DNA of 64,000 bases from Chrysoperla carnea. Its lineage: Eukaryota; Arthropoda; Insecta; Neuroptera; Chrysopidae. The position numbers and the translations under genes are program-made. A model generated the notes under the pieces. It ran no database searches and had not been told where the DNA came from. It saw only the letters and a program-made list of their open reading frames with translations. Shown here one piece after another: positions 10,812 to 22,678 of the stretch; the first letter of the stretch is position 1, and each line of letters starts with the position of its first letter. The stretch spans positions 96,209,435 through 96,273,434 of the forward strand of contig NC_058338.1 of assembly GCF_905475395.1 (NCBI RefSeq). The letters run 5' to 3'.

Positions 10812-11765
10812 AGTCTAGTCTATCTATTTTGAGTACAATGTTAAATTTTAGTAATCGAGATACAGCAAACCAATACATGTAAAAAGTCGTAAAATTCAAT
10901 GCACTATTTTTTTACACTTTTAAATTACGGGATGACATTCAAAATAGCTGCCAAAGTTGCTCGAAAACAGTTTTTTTAGGTTTTTTTTAAAAAGTACGCT
11001 TTGTATAAAAAAAAGTTTCGAACAAAAAATGCGTAACTATTAATTTCGAATCGATCTAGCCCAGTTAGATGTCAAAAAATTATAAAATAAAAAATTTATT
11101 GAAAAAAAACTGTTAAAAATTGCATTTTTTTGAAACGCCCATATCTCTTTGAAAAAAATATATTTTTAAACGACCCTTGGTGAAAAGTTTGTCCTTAATA
11201 TGCCCAAGAAGATGGTTTTTGCAAATTTGAAAAATATTGAAAAGTTTGGGCAAAAATCGCTATTATTGACCAAAAGCCATGTTTCTTTAAATTCCAATAG
11301 CTCATATACGCGTGCTTTTTTATAAACGTTTCTGTGCTTAAAATTTTCTTTAATAGTTGTCTGAATATGTGCGGATATTGCGCGCTTGATTAATTGATCG
11401 ATAACATGCGAAATATCGGTCGAAAAATCAGTTGTGAAACATTTTGAAACACTATATTAATTATTTTTTCAATTTTTTATGTAATATAATTGCTTCTAGT
11501 AGATATTTTATACTATTAGTGAGGTCTTAGTTATGGATGGAGGTTTTTTTCTTCACAAATTTGTTTGGGCATCTCGTAAAACTGTGCTAGAAGTTTTAAA
11601 ATTGTTTCCAAACTGCGAGCAAAAACGTTTTTTTTTACGGTCATCTTGATGATGCTAGAGTACTAAGTCAGTAGAACGTATGCATTGAAAATTGAAAAAA
11701 ACTCGCTCTTAAAACAGAATTTGACTGATAATACGCCCAAAAGAAAAATTTTTTGTAGTACGCAT
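10812..11765 (+). mobile_element. Internally deleted copy of the long-TIR transposon
   Basis: The first 620 bp repeat the TIR of the 17.9-23.2 kb element in direct orientation, with scattered mismatches. They start at about AGTCTAGTCTATCTATTTTG and include CGAGATACAGCAAACCAATA and TCATATACGCGTGC. The sequence then jumps straight to the nuclease-coding part: from 11530, plus strand, it reads VMDGGFFLHKFVWASRKTVL, matching VIDGGFILHKVVWTSNKTVL of the larger copy. It ends near 11765 against a different LINE with no second TIR. It is therefore a one-ended, deleted, non-autonomous copy. Confidence 0.75.
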
Positions 11766-11774
11766 TGGAGAAAC

Positions 11775-12802
11775 TCTCTTCCAACTAACTAACCAATGGT
11801 TTCCCACAAGGATCAGTCCTAAGTGAGACACTCTTCTTAATTGCTATTAAACCCATAATATCAATTATGCCTATACCTATCAAAACCAAAGAGCATTCGC
11901 TGACGACCAAAGCATCTCGCTTCTATGCGACGGTGGGATCAATTCAAGTATGGCAACCCTTCAAAGCGGTCTCAACAAAATAACTAATTTCTGTAAACTA
12001 ACAGGATTCAAATTCTCACCCTCTACATCTGAATACATGATATTCTCGAGATTAAGAAAAACTTCAACAACGAAACTAGTGCTGGGCAACACAGAACTCT
12101 CAAAAACGACCAGATTGAAACTGCCTGGACTTAGATTTGATACCAAACTTACATGGAAACCTTATGTGCAAGAGCTCTATATCCAATGTAAAAAAGGCTA
12201 AATATTTTAAAAGCTCTAGCAGCAAAAAACCGTGGAGCATCCTAAGAGATATTAATTACAACATACAAAGCAGTGATCCGCTCCAAATTGGACTACGCAG
12301 CAACAATCCAACAGCCAACAGCCCCTGTCACTTAAATAATCTATTTCATACTACAAATTCACCAACAACACACACAGAAAGCAAGCAAACAAAGAAAAAC
12401 TACCTCCAAATAAGCGACCGACTGAAAAACAAAATCATCAACGATCCAGTGTTCATCAAAATAAAAGTCCACAAGAGCATAACACATCCTATTCCACCAT
12501 GGGAGCTATCTGAGCCTCAAATCGACTTCCATATATACAAGAATTCATTTGGCAAAGATCTCACAACCAAACAAACCTATTTTAGTCTCACCGAAGAAAT
12601 GTACGATAAATACCACGGATTAACACTCAATACTATAATGACGTGTGGAATGATATCACTCCATGAAATTCAAGATTCTCGAATATCGTATTGTTTGCCT
12701 ACTCAAACCGATAATTCTAACACTGATTGTAAAATTGAAGAAAAAACTCGCAATTCAAATAAGAAAGTCGTCCCGAGTAATAAAACAACCTCAAAGACTT
12801 GA
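11775..12802 (+). pseudogene. Second LINE family, reverse transcriptase C-terminus
   Basis: The RT motif B reads NGFPQGSVLSETLFLIAIKP; after a frame slip motif C reads AFADDQSISLL. It continues with a thumb-like region SGLNKITNFCKLTGFKFSPS and LPGLRFDTKLTWKPYV, then LKAL-like sequence and a long low-similarity tail ending in ...KKVVPSNKTTSKT. The residues differ clearly from the LINE at 13.2-24.4 kb, so this is a separate jockey-like family. It is 5'-truncated and frameshifted near 11895 and 12195. An AT-rich, T-rich 3' stretch follows. Confidence 0.7.
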
Positions 12803-13239
12803 TTTGTAGAAAGTTAATGTTAATTGATACAAAATTTAGAAGTCCTAATGTAAAGAATTAGGTTAAAGAATTAAATTTTTTTTTTTTTTCTATTGTTAAT
12901 TTTCAAATGTATAACTTGAAGTTGGATTCTTGAGTACAGACGTATTTATTTCTGCTCTACAACAATAACAAGATATATATTTATTCTTAAATTAAACATA
13001 CAAATTTTATCAAAAAAACAAAACAAAATTGTATACGATAGTTATTTAAAAAAAATAAAAAAAAATTTTGTTTGTGTTAAAATTGACACCTTCTTATATA
13101 CCGGGTGAATCGATACTTATTTTAGCTGTTATTTAGTAATTATCAATTTTTGTTCTTTTTTTTTTTCATTTTTAATTCAAAAATATAATTTTGTATTTTT
13201 TAATATAATACATTTTCAACATTATAATCATCAACTGAT
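12803..13239. other. AT-rich stretch between LINEs
   Basis: No gene seen. Homopolymer runs dominate. It probably holds the 3' UTR of the upstream LINE fragment and the 5' UTR of the next LINE; no boundary is visible. Confidence 0.4.
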
Positions 13240-13244
13240 AGGAG

Positions 13245-14561
13245 GTGGCTGAGGATGATCCTTCTCCAGACCCTTCTCGGAGGGTTCTGGATAACCCTCC
13301 TCTCGATCCTGTAATCCCCGTAGAAACAGATAAGCTACACATCCCATCCAGCAAAGATACCCCTACGAAAGAAAAACCCACTTATAAATATGCGGCCAAC
13401 TCATTTGGGCCTTTTAAAATCTTTGTAGAATCAAATGACCAAAATTTGGGCAGATTACACCCATTAGCAGTTGGGCGTATATTATTTAATAATAATATAC
13501 CCGATATTGTGAAGGTTGATAATTTGGGCCGCAATAGGATTTGCGTCCAATTTAATTCCCGCACATCCACAAATCAATTACTAGACAATCCCGTGCTACA
13601 AAAAGAAAACCTTCGCGTATATGTTCCCACCCACTGTGTCACTCGAGTGGGTGTTGTCAAAGATATCGATGAAAATATAGATGAACAAACATTGCTTGAA
13701 AATATAAAAAACAATAAAAATACTAACATACTAAAAATTCATCGGATGTCAAGGAAAATGACGTCTTCTGAAGGCGAAACATCCTACAAACCCTCTACTA
13801 CCATCCAAGTTACCTTTGAAGGCACAATACTCCCCGACTATATCACCCTGTTTTACTGTTCCCGCTCTGTAGAAATGTACACCTTTCCCGTGACCCAATG
13901 TTATAATTGTTGTCGATTTGGACATATTACGAAAAATTGTAAGAGTTCTCCACGTTGTGCCAAATGTTCCAATCCCCACAAATCCGCTGACTGCACAACA
14001 GATCCTTCTCTCCCCAAAGTGTGCATTAGTTGCAACGGAGACCATTCAGCAACGTACAAAAACTGTCCTGAATATAAAAGGCAACTTGCCATTAAACAAA
14101 TAATGGCTTCAAATGGCCTTACTTACTTTGAAGCCAGTGGTCAAGTCCCAAAAATTTTAAGCAACGCCAACCCCTCCAATTCTATCAATGTCTCTTCAAG
14201 ACCTCAACAATTTCCCTTGCTATCAAGTAGCACACCTACAATCACCACGACTAAATCTACAATCCGACGGACGTACTCCAAAGCTGCTAACACGACATCT
14301 GCTGCTCCTATCCTCAAGAGACGTAAAGAAGCTTCCCCCCCTACAAGCCCTATGGCGGCCCAAATTAACAACCTTCTGAATAGCCCCAATGGTAGGTCCA
14401 ACTCACCCATATCTTACAATTTCCCATCATCCTCTACTTCTAATTTACCGTCACCCAATAATCCATTTTTCGCTACACTTATTTCTGTATTAAACTCTTT
14501 TGAACTAGACCCAGCTATTAAAACTAATATCGTCCAAACCATAATCAATAAATTCAATTAA
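13245..14561 (+). CDS. LINE ORF1 (gag-like nucleic-acid binding protein)
   Basis: An open frame of 438 codons. The first half is a Pro/Asp-rich N-terminus followed by an RRM-like region (FGPFKIFVES, IVKVDNLGRNRICVQF, YVPTHCVTRVGVVKDI). Three consecutive zinc knuckles lie at residues 219-232 (CYNCCRFGHITKNC), 238-250 (CAKCSNPHKSADC) and 260-274 (CISCNGDHSATYKNC), as in Jockey/I-group ORF1 proteins. The C-terminus is Ser/Pro/Asn-rich low-complexity sequence. The first codon of the open frame is GTG; a true ATG start is not seen, so the N-terminus is uncertain. The protein would coat the LINE RNA. ORF2 begins just after the stop. Confidence 0.8.
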   Translation: MAEDDPSPDPSRRVLDNPPLDPVIPVETDKLHIPSSKDTPTKEKPTYKYAANSFGPFKIFVESNDQNLGRLHPLAVGRILFNNNIPDIVKVDNLGRNRICVQFNSRTSTNQLLDNPVLQKENLRVYVPTHCVTRVGVVKDIDENIDEQTLLENIKNNKNTNILKIHRMSRKMTSSEGETSYKPSTTIQVTFEGTILPDYITLFYCSRSVEMYTFPVTQCYNCCRFGHITKNCKSSPRCAKCSNPHKSADCTTDPSLPKVCISCNGDHSATYKNCPEYKRQLAIKQIMASNGLTYFEASGQVPKILSNANPSNSINVSSRPQQFPLLSSSTPTITTTKSTIRRTYSKAANTTSAAPILKRRKEASPPTSPMAAQINNLLNSPNGRSNSPISYNFPSSSTSNLPSPNNPFFATLISVLNSFELDPAIKTNIVQTIINKFN

Positions 14562-14569
14562 GGATCAGG

Positions 14570-17500
14570 TGTCCAAAGAGCTCAATCATAATAAACCCAA
14601 TTTAGCCCTTATTTTATATTCCTATTCCATTGATGTTGTATTGCTTGGTGAAACATGGTTAAAACCAAATTTACCATAAAAGTTTCGTGGATATCAGATT
14701 TTCCGAAATGATAGATATGATGGTTATGGTGGCACTGCGATTCTTGTGAGGAGGGGTGTTTCGGCTCAGTCCATTCCGATTGATTCGGGTAACCCTTTGT
14801 TCCAAGTATACGCGGTGAGAGTTGCTGGCATATCTATAGTTTCCATCTATAATAATTCCTCTCAAAATATTTTACCCTCTGAAGAACTCAACTTGTTTCA
14901 GAATGTTCCCGAACCTATAATAATTGCCGGTGATCTAAATTACCATCATCCTCTATGGGCTGCAATGCATCCGATAGGGGAGGTGATATTCTGACGGAAT
15001 TCATGAATTCCAAAAATTTTGTTTGCATGAATGACGGATCGCCGACAACTATTCCTTCACCTCAACAAAGATCATCGGCTATTGACATTACTTTTTGCTC
15101 CCCTCACCTAAGTTTAATTTCCTATTGGAATATCCTAAATGATAGCTATGGTAGTGATCTTTCCTATCTTGATAACCATAAATCATCAACACAATATTCC
15201 CCTACCCAAACATTTTCCGCGAAGACAGTGTGAGAGGGCAGATTGGGATTTGTACTCTCATACTGTCGACGATTCCCTTCCAATTTTCACAACTGAAAAT
15301 AATCCCTTGGAATGGTATTCCGTTTTTCACCAAACTATTACTTCTGCTGGTGATCAGGCCATTCCATATTCCAAACCTCCAAAAAAACCTATTTCTCCCA
15401 CACCCTGGTGGGATAACGAGTGCAAGACTCAAGTTCAAGCAAGGAAGGAGGCCTTGAAATCTCTTTAAGGTAATTTTACTCCGGAGAGATTCTCCACATT
15501 TAGAAGGCTCCAAGCACTAACCAGGCGTCTATTTAAAGAGAAAAAACGAAATTCCTGGAAGATTTTCTGTGAAAGTCTATCCAGAAACACGCCTATCAAA
15601 GAGATTTGGAATAAGGTCAAGATGTATAGAAAGGCCATTAACCCTTATCCCCCTACTGCTGATAATCAAACTTGGCCCCTAGTTTTCCTACAAAACTTAA
15701 CTCCGGATTTTGTTCCAATCCCTATTCCGAGAAATTCCGTTGATCCAGAACGATCATCCATTGGATTGTCCGTTTGAAACCTATGAATTGGAGGAAGTCT
15801 TATCTGGTCTGGTTGATTCGTCCCCTGGTCCAGATAATATTTCCTATAGCACGTTGACATATCTGACAACGCCAAAACATCATTTCTGTCAGCACTTAAT
15901 CAACTGCTTTGCATTCATCTGTTCCAAACGAATGGAGACACACAATGATCGATCCAATCCTGAAACCCAATAAAGATCCTAATACACATCAATTCTATCG
16001 ACCAATTGCGTTAGCCTCGTGTGTATCAAAAGTTATGGAACACCTGATAAAAAACAGGTTAGAGTGGTGGTGTGAATACAACAACATAATCCCACCGTAC
16101 TCACGAGGCTTTCGTAAGAAATCGTCTACCCTAGATAACCTCTCTATGCTCTTGACTGATGTTCAGATTGCTCTTTCCGAAAATGGATACCTGGTTTGTC
16201 GCTTTATAGACGTGAAAGGAGCGTTTGACAATGTTGACATAAATATGCTTATCAACATACTCAATTCTAAACTAACATCATATATATACAATTTTCTAAA
16301 AGCTCGTTATCTCACTGTTAAGTCCCAAAATCATTTATCCGGCCCTAGAACTGCATTCTTAGGCTTGCCACAGGGTGCAGTTTTAAGTCCCCTCTTTTTC
16401 AATATATATACCACTGGTTTACAAACTGTAAATCAGCCTCCCATCCAGCTCCTGCAATACGCAGATGATTTTGTCCTTTATTCGTCTTCAAAATCCCTAC
16501 AAACAGCTATCAATTTGGAAATATCTGCTCAAAATGTTCAGCCATCGTTTTCACTGGGCATAGATGCAATGTTGAATCCATTCCTTTTCTCAATTCATTT
16601 ATCACCTGTCAAGCATCCTCAAAATTCCTAGGAGTCATTTTTGATGAAAAACTGAAATGGAGTTCATATGTCGACCATATTGTAAGTAAATGCACTCCAC
16701 GAATTATCCTTCGTGCTCTCACCAAAGTTTGGTGGGGAGCCGACCAAAGTACATTGCTTGCAATATATAGACAAACCATTCGGAGTTTCATCGATTATGG
16801 TTCCTTTCTTTTATGCCGATTATCTAACTCCCGATCTTCAAAGCTAGATAAAGTCCAATACCAATCCTTACGCATTGCTCTTGGACAAATGCGCTCCTGC
16901 CCCACTAATTCCCTACTAATTGAGGCAGCGCTCTATTAATTGTCCGTCGTCTGTATTTAGCAAAAAAATATTTCCTCAACCAATATTCTTCCTTATCCCA
17001 CCCTTTAATTCCTAAACTTATCCAGTTTAACAACCTATATCTAAACTCCCCCTATTGGAGAAACAAAGAACTTCCATTCCTTGTGGAGGCTTATCGTGTC
17101 TTTGCGATAATAATTCCCATTTACCAATCGCTGTTACCACTCTTTTTCTCCTTTGAGTTTATATCCCGATACACAAAAATCCCGGTGTTTATTGATTGTG
17201 GGCTTGGCAAGAAGGATGCTGTTTATGGTTCATTTTTTGCCAATTCCACATTTAATAATTACCTTAACGCCATCCTCCTTAATTACACCTACATCTTTAC
17301 AGACGCCTCCAAGTTGACTGCAGATTCACGTGTGGGAGTTGCATTTCATTGTACTACCAACGCACATTCTGCTTCTTTTAGTATATCTAAATTTTTTTCC
17401 ATCTTTTCAGCAGAATGTGTCGCTATTTTAGAAGCTCTCTCATACGTGGAGTCGAATAACATCAAAAAAGCAGCTATAGTATCGGACTCACTGAGCTCAC

Positions 17501-17961
17501 TTTCCCTTCTTAAACAAAATTCCATCTCTTCTAAAACTCCATCTATTATAGTATTGATTAAAAACACCGTACTTAATCTAATTCAAAATCGTTTCTCCGT
17601 TGCCTTTGTGTGGTGTCCATCACACATTGGTATACGTGGCAACGAATTTGTTGATATGTTGGCTAGGGATGCAGCCCAAAATGGTGTACATGACAGCTCA
17701 CCACCACCAGTACAAGATCTCTGGGCTGTCTGTAAGAAGTCTATGTTGAATGACTGGAACCGAATATGGAGCACATCGGCAAAAGGGCGCAAATTGTTTG
17801 ATCTACAGCCCACGCCAGCACTCCAAACATGGTTCCATGAATGGAATGTGCGCAGGAAAAATATCACAATAATTGGTCGCCTAAGAACGGGGCACAATAG
17901 TTTACCCGCCAATCTACAAAGAATACATATTGTTCCTCATAGTCTAGTCTATCTATTTTGA
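14570..17961 (+). pseudogene. LINE ORF2: endonuclease, RT, RNase H (5' part)
   Basis: AP-type endonuclease: LLGETWLKPN (catalytic Glu), GGTAILVRRGVS, AGDLNYHHPLW and SSAIDITFCSPHL. RT: FIDVKGAFDNVDINMLI (motif A), FLGLPQGAVLSPLFFNIYTT (motif B) and LLQYADDFVLYSS (motif C, YADD intact). RNase H: IFTDASKLT, CVAILEALSYVE, IVSDSLSSLSLL and WCPSHIGIRGNEFVDMLAR, so the D-E-D-D residues are all visible. Breaks: a TAA near 14680, and frame changes near 14985, 15230, 15470, 15740, 15920, 16630 and 16740. The last open piece (17083-17961) runs out into the inserted transposon; the rest of the gene resumes at about 23190. Confidence 0.85.
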
Positions 17962-17986
17962 GCACAATGTTAAATTTTTGTAACCG

Positions 17987-18483
17987 AGATACAGCAAATC
18001 AATACATGTAAAAAGTGTGAAATTTTCCGTAGAATTCAATGCAATATTTTTTTACACCTTTAAAGTACGGGATCACATTCAAAATGGCCGCCAAAGTTGA
18101 TCGAAAACAGTTTTTTTAGGTTTTTTTAAAAAATACGCTTTGTATCAAAAAAAGTTTCGAACAAAAAATGCGTAACTTTTTATTTCGAATCGATCAAGCT
18201 CAGATGTCAAAAAATTATCAAATAAAAAATTTATTGAAAAAAAACTGTTAAAAATTGCATTTTTTTTAAACGCCCATCTCTTTGAAAGAAATATATTTTT
18301 AAGCGACCCTTTGTGAAAAGTTAGTCCTTAATATGCTCAAAAAGAACATTTTTGCAAATTTGAAAAATATTGAAAAGTTTGGAAAAAATCGCTTTTATCG
18401 ACAAAAAATTGTTTTTAAAAACATTCAATAGCTCATATACGCGTGCTTTTTTATGAACGTTTCTGTGCTTAAAATCTTCTTAA
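17987..18483 (+). repeat. Left terminal inverted repeat of the Academ-type element
   Basis: Runs from AGATACAGCAAATCAATACA to GTGCTTAAAATCTTCTTAAA. It is reverse-complementary to 22679-23178 with few differences. It includes GGCCGCCAAAGTTGATCGAA and a conserved GCATATACGCGTGC-like segment. A third copy, in direct orientation, starts at about 10858. Confidence 0.85.
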
Positions 18484-18614
18484 ATAGTTCCTGGTTATGT
18501 GCGAGTATTGCGCACTTAATTAGTTGATCGGTAATATGCGAAATATCGGTTGAAATATGTGTAAATTTTGAAACATTGCTAAATACTATATTACTTATTT
18601 CTTCTTTGTTTTTA

Positions 18615-18970
18615 TCAATGGCTCGTCTTACTGTCACTAAGACGATTACTGTCACTAACACATTCTTCGATTTCTTCATTTGTCTGAGCATTATTTGGAC
18701 CGTCTATTTCATCGTCGAGAATATCTGTGACAACCGGCATTACTTCATGATTTGAACAGCTTTCTTTTTCACATGCCAAGCACATACTTGAACATTTTAA
18801 TCCGTGCTTTCTGCAACTGCAAGTTTTGGTTTTACATCCGCTTCCACATCTGCACTATTCTCTCTGCATCTATTATTTTGATAATTTCTGTAGGTATCAT
18901 TTGATCAGAGCTACAATTTGGGAGAAGATTGGTGCCATCAATTTTCCAACCCCATTGCTCTGAGTCAAAT
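18615..18970 (-). pseudogene. Cys-rich C-terminal tail of the transposon protein
   Basis: Upstream part: LQAWLGNPFDSEQWGWKIDG, TNLLPN and PTEIIKII. A frame break near 18865 follows, then a dense Cys cluster: CRCGSGCKTKTCSCRKHG, LKCSSMCLACEKESCSNHE. The stop (TGA) is at 18617-18615. The spacing CxCxxxC...CxC...C..C..C...C resembles tesmin/CXC-type Cys-rich domains. This C-terminal block is typical of the same multi-copy transposon proteins elsewhere in insects, from memory. Its role is unknown; DNA binding by metal clusters is a guess. Confidence 0.7.
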
Positions 18971-19960
18971 GGGTTTCCAAGCCATGCTTGCAATTGCAAA
19001 TAATTGATTCGCCAAGTTAAATGCTGACCTAAATGTTGAACTTTTAAACTGTTCAAATCTTAAATCACTCAGAGTACTGGTGCATTTTTTGGAGTACAAA
19101 ATTTTAAGTATTTTGCATCCGACTTCAGCAATAACTTTCTGTGTGGTATTTTTCGTATAAAAAGCTTGAAAATTTGGAAGCCGTCGTTTGTCCAATACTT
19201 TACAAATTTTGTTTTTTCCTTGTTTAAATAAAGAGGATGTTGTGTCGCAGCCAGATATGATATAAAGTAGTCCAACGTATTGTTTTAAACGTGGAAATTT
19301 GAAACTGTTACAGTCATACATTTTTTCGTTTTCTTTTCCTTTTCCCGCTTTACAAAACAATATTTTGGTATTCGATGGCGCTAGCTGTATTAATAATACT
19401 AATAAATCTGTGTCTTGGCCGTATATTTTTACAATTCCCTCTTCCTTTTGTAATTCCAAGACAGTTGTTAGTATCAGTCTATCGGCATCTTCAACAGCAA
19501 TTTTCGTAAAAAAGTTTATTTTCTGTAAAACTCTGTACATAACATAAATATAAATTTATTTTTATTTTTATTTTTTTCATTACAAAGGGATTTTTCTTTC
19601 GGATACATAATTATGGTGTTTAAGTAAAATTCTATTTCAATAGCGGGTTTTTTAAGTTGTCTACGCATACGTTCTACTGACTTAGTACGAGCATCATCCG
19701 GATAACCATCAAAAACGAAAACTGATTTTTCACAAAAATGATTTAGCGCGTAGGTAATATATAATTTCAAAATTTCTAGCACAGTTTTGTTGGATGTCCA
19801 AACAACTTTATGAAGAATAAAACCTCCATCAATAACGTTTACTGTATTTGGATTATTTATAGGAATTTCTATGCTTCTAAAGCTGTCATAAAATGTTGAT
19901 TTCTGGATTTTCCTCATACCTGATTCGTCAAACAGCGAAAGAGGAAATGGGGAAAGTTCA
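18965..19960 (-). pseudogene. XPG/FEN-like nuclease domain of the transposon protein
   Basis: Immediately after the conserved junction YELSPFPLSLFDESGMRK, the sequence shows the N-terminal and internal motifs of the XPG/FEN 5'-nuclease fold. They are NVIDGGFILHKVVW (N-terminal Asp), FVFDGYPDDARTKSVERMRR (the DG block followed by basic residues, as in FEN1), AVEDADRLILT (Glu/Asp pair), IYGQDTDLLVLLI (DxD) and YIISGCDTTSSLFKQGKNK (GCD plus helix-hairpin-like KxGK). In FEN1 these positions bind the two metals. A frame break near 19535 separates the N and internal halves. An Asn/Lys run lies where a variable insert would be. Nuclease chemistry is inferred from motifs only; no structure comparison was possible. 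Confidence 0.7.
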
Positions 19961-22279
19961 TATTTTAAATATTTTTTTCATATCATCCTTTGATTGAATA
20001 TTTAACGTGATCCTTTGGAATACCAGTAAAGGATTAATTGGTACTCTTGTATCGTGAACCTTTACGTATGAATGAATTGAATGAAGCGTTTGTACTTGGT
20101 TTCTTTTTACTGCTTTTAGTGAAGCATATGATTTGCCAATAGTATTTTTTAGCAAACTTTGTTCCCACTTCGAGTGCTTCGTGACAGTTGATGGAATGGT
20201 CGCCAACTATGCCAGAGTAGATGGACGAAATAAAAACAGTGTTAGGAAACGGATCATATGCTGAAAAAAATGATTCGAGTTTACCCAAGTGCACTGCATT
20301 TCGCTTAATTCTAGCATTACTAGTATCTTTATGCTGCTCTGAAGTTGAATACGTTATATTGCAGAACTTTTCGACTTCATTAGATACTTCAGATAAAATA
20401 ATACTAGAAAGAATCCACTTCGCCAAAACGCTCTCAGTAACGCCTCTTCCATGAGTTAGCCCACCACTACATGCCATAGATCTCATGAGCACCTGCTCTA
20501 TGTTCATGTCAGACCAAATACCCGACCAAAATCTATCACTGCGACGAATTGTGAAACATCCATTTTTACAAAATTTATTGTATTCTACAGTATTTAATCG
20601 TTCCTTCCATTTCAGACAATCTTGTAAATAAAGATGGCTTGATTTTGCATACAGATAATGGCCTGAAGCGTGAAAATAAAGAATGATTTCGCGAACACAT
20701 CGTAAGTGTAACTCCCAATTACCACATCAATAATTGAGCAGTAGGTCCAAATTTGTTTATTGTTTCCAATTGCTCGTTAAATTTTTGGGTTAAACGTGTA
20801 CACACTTCGTTTCTTGGAACATCGTTATCAAAGGTTTCAGTATCTAACTGTTTCAACAAATTTTCTAAAATTACTGCGTCATTAGCATCAACATGGATGT
20901 ACGATAAAATAACATTATGCTCTTGAAAAAGCGTGACCAGTAAGCGCCTTTTCAGCTGACTTTTCGGCATAAATAGTAACAAATGCTTCTTTCAGTCCGC
21001 TGCATTCCATTATAGATCCAATCGATCCTAAGAAACTCATCAACATGTGGAACCCACCAAGCCTCACGAAAATAGAATTTAAGTTAAACGGATCATTTGC
21101 AGGATCGATTGGCGTTACAATGTCTTTTGCCTTATAATATAAAGGCTGGTCAAAAGTGACGACACATATTTCTTGGCCGTGAGCCTTCGATCTAGAACTT
21201 GCTTCAATTAAAGCAGTGAAAACCGTGTCGTAATCACTTGGAGGTGCATTTACAAAAGGAAGGGGAATAATTTTAGACGTTGAATAATTGTCTTCGGAAT
21301 TATTAAGTGTTTGCATGAAGCCGTTCCAACCCGGCATGGCGTCTAGGCGTTTATTTTTACCGTATATCCATAAAATATCCGAAGACGTGATCTCTAAATT
21401 GCCGCTGATGCTTAAATTTTCAACAATAACATTGTTTAGTCCACTATGACTTTTTTTTTTCAAAATGTTTAACATCTATAAACCCAAATTTTCCGAAACT
21501 CCGAGCAGAAAGCATCTGCTGGCGTAATCATCATTATACCCCCCATCGAGTGGAATGTATTGTGACCGTCCAGTGTGTTTACATGGTGATCGGCATTGTC
21601 AAAACTGAACTGAATAAACGAGTCACCAGTGATTGTAAATTTTTCTGGATCATTAACAATCGAAGGACGCATGCTAGATATTAAAATATGAGCCACTGTC
21701 AAGACACGGTTGCTCCACTTTTCCGGCTGTATATCATTATTACTTTTGTACGATAAAATTAAAATATCTAATAATATTTTCAACGTCTCCGAAATGTCAG
21801 CTTCTATATTTTCTAGAAAAGTACTTGGAGATTTATATGTAGAAGTTTCGTATTTCTTCGACCGTACATCCTCCAGATTAATATTTGCAGCCTGCAGAAC
21901 GATTTTCAGACTTTCTTCACCTTTATTTTTATTTTTGTTATTTTTCTCATAACTTTCATGTAATGCTCGATAATTTCGAAAACAAATTACAATATCATTT
22001 GGTATACGATAAAAAATGCTCCTTTAATTGTGTTTGAATCTTGGTTTGCATACTTAAAGTGCGTGGTACTTCTCCGTCGTATTGATCCAATATGTCGTTT
22101 AAAGAAAGTTGCGAATCATACGCGTTGTTCAGTATATAATTGATGATAAATACTAAGCAATCAGACATATTATCTGAAAGATTAGATGGTTTATAACGAT
22201 AAAAAGCATTGAAGCAGTAAGTATGGTAGCGAATGTCCAGATTATTTTTGCTTACAGCAACCAATAATCGTTTTTTCAA
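19961..22279 (-). pseudogene. Transposase-like core of the Academ-type element
   Basis: Read with frame shifts near 22010, 21470, 20930, 20725, 20150 and 19965, this gives about 770 residues. Landmarks in order: DIRYHTYCFNAFYRY (His/Cys), SPSTFLENIEADISETLKI, FSFDNADHHVNTLDGHNTFH (two conserved Asp), SMGGIMMITPADAF, ILWIYGKNKRLDAMPGWNGF, PPSDYDTVFTALIEA, VVTFDQPLYYKAKDIV, VRLGGFHMLMSFLGSIGSIM, WELHLRCVREIILYFHASGH, FTIRRSDRFWSGIWSDMNIE, LMRSMACSGGLTHGRGVTES and VKVHDTRVPINPLLVFQRIT. Conserved acidic residues could form a DDE site, but I cannot assign the triad. The first codon of the open piece is TTG, so the true start is probably upstream. No host-gene similarity is recognised. Confidence 0.7.
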
Positions 22280-22453
22280 ATTATTATTTAAATTACTTAT
22301 TATTGTTGTTCACATTTAATCATGCACACAATATTTACATCATGGTCTGTTCGACTAATTTTGATATATAATATGTTACATACATTCGTAAACTAATTAT
22401 TGACAAATACTTGTCTAGTAATTTTTAATTAAAGAGAGAATTGAAAAAAATAC

Positions 22454-22524
22454 ACTCGAACCAGGACTCGAACCCGGACTTCTTGGATTCATGTCAAGCG
22501 CCCTACCAATTAGGCTATTCGAGT
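22454..22524 (-). tRNA. tRNA-like gene, probably a pseudogene or tRNA-derived
   Basis: On the minus strand a 71-nt cloverleaf can be drawn. The acceptor stem is a perfect 7 bp, ACTCGAA/TTCGAGT. The D-arm is GCCTAATTGGTAGGGC and matches an A box. The T-arm is CCGGGTTCGAGTCCTGG and matches the B box (GGTTCGAGTCC). The anticodon arm CTTGACATGAATCCAAG pairs four of five positions. Its loop, CATGAAT, has A instead of the invariant U33 and would give anticodon UGA. There is no long variable arm, so a serine identity is unlikely. The A and B boxes look intact, but a working tRNA is doubtful. Confidence 0.5.
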
Positions 22525-22655
22525 TCTAGACACGAATGCAATTTTTTCAACTCAATGAATTTTTACTTTAGTAATAATAATAAATAAGTGGATAAACAAA
22601 GTAAAAATTCATTGAGTTGAAAAAATTGCATTCGTGTCTAGAACTCGAATAGCCT
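22513..22655. repeat. 57-bp-arm hairpin fused to the tRNA-like gene
   Basis: The 22513-22569 arm is an almost exact reverse complement of 22598-22655 (one extra A in the right arm), with a loop of about 28 nt. The left arm starts inside the tRNA-like sequence, so its first 12 nt (acceptor strand and GGCTA) are duplicated in inverted form next to the right TIR. Confidence 0.85.
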
Positions 22656-22678
22656 TGTTGTCATGCTCATACATCCTT

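Noticed and set aside
13749..14092. Minus-strand open frames inside LINE ORF1
   Set aside because: Shadows of the CCHC-coding plus strand; the plus strand has clear zinc knuckles.
18425..18691. Minus-strand open frame of 88 codons at the left TIR
   Set aside because: Out of frame with the Cys-rich tail that ends at 18615 and runs into the TIR; a shadow.
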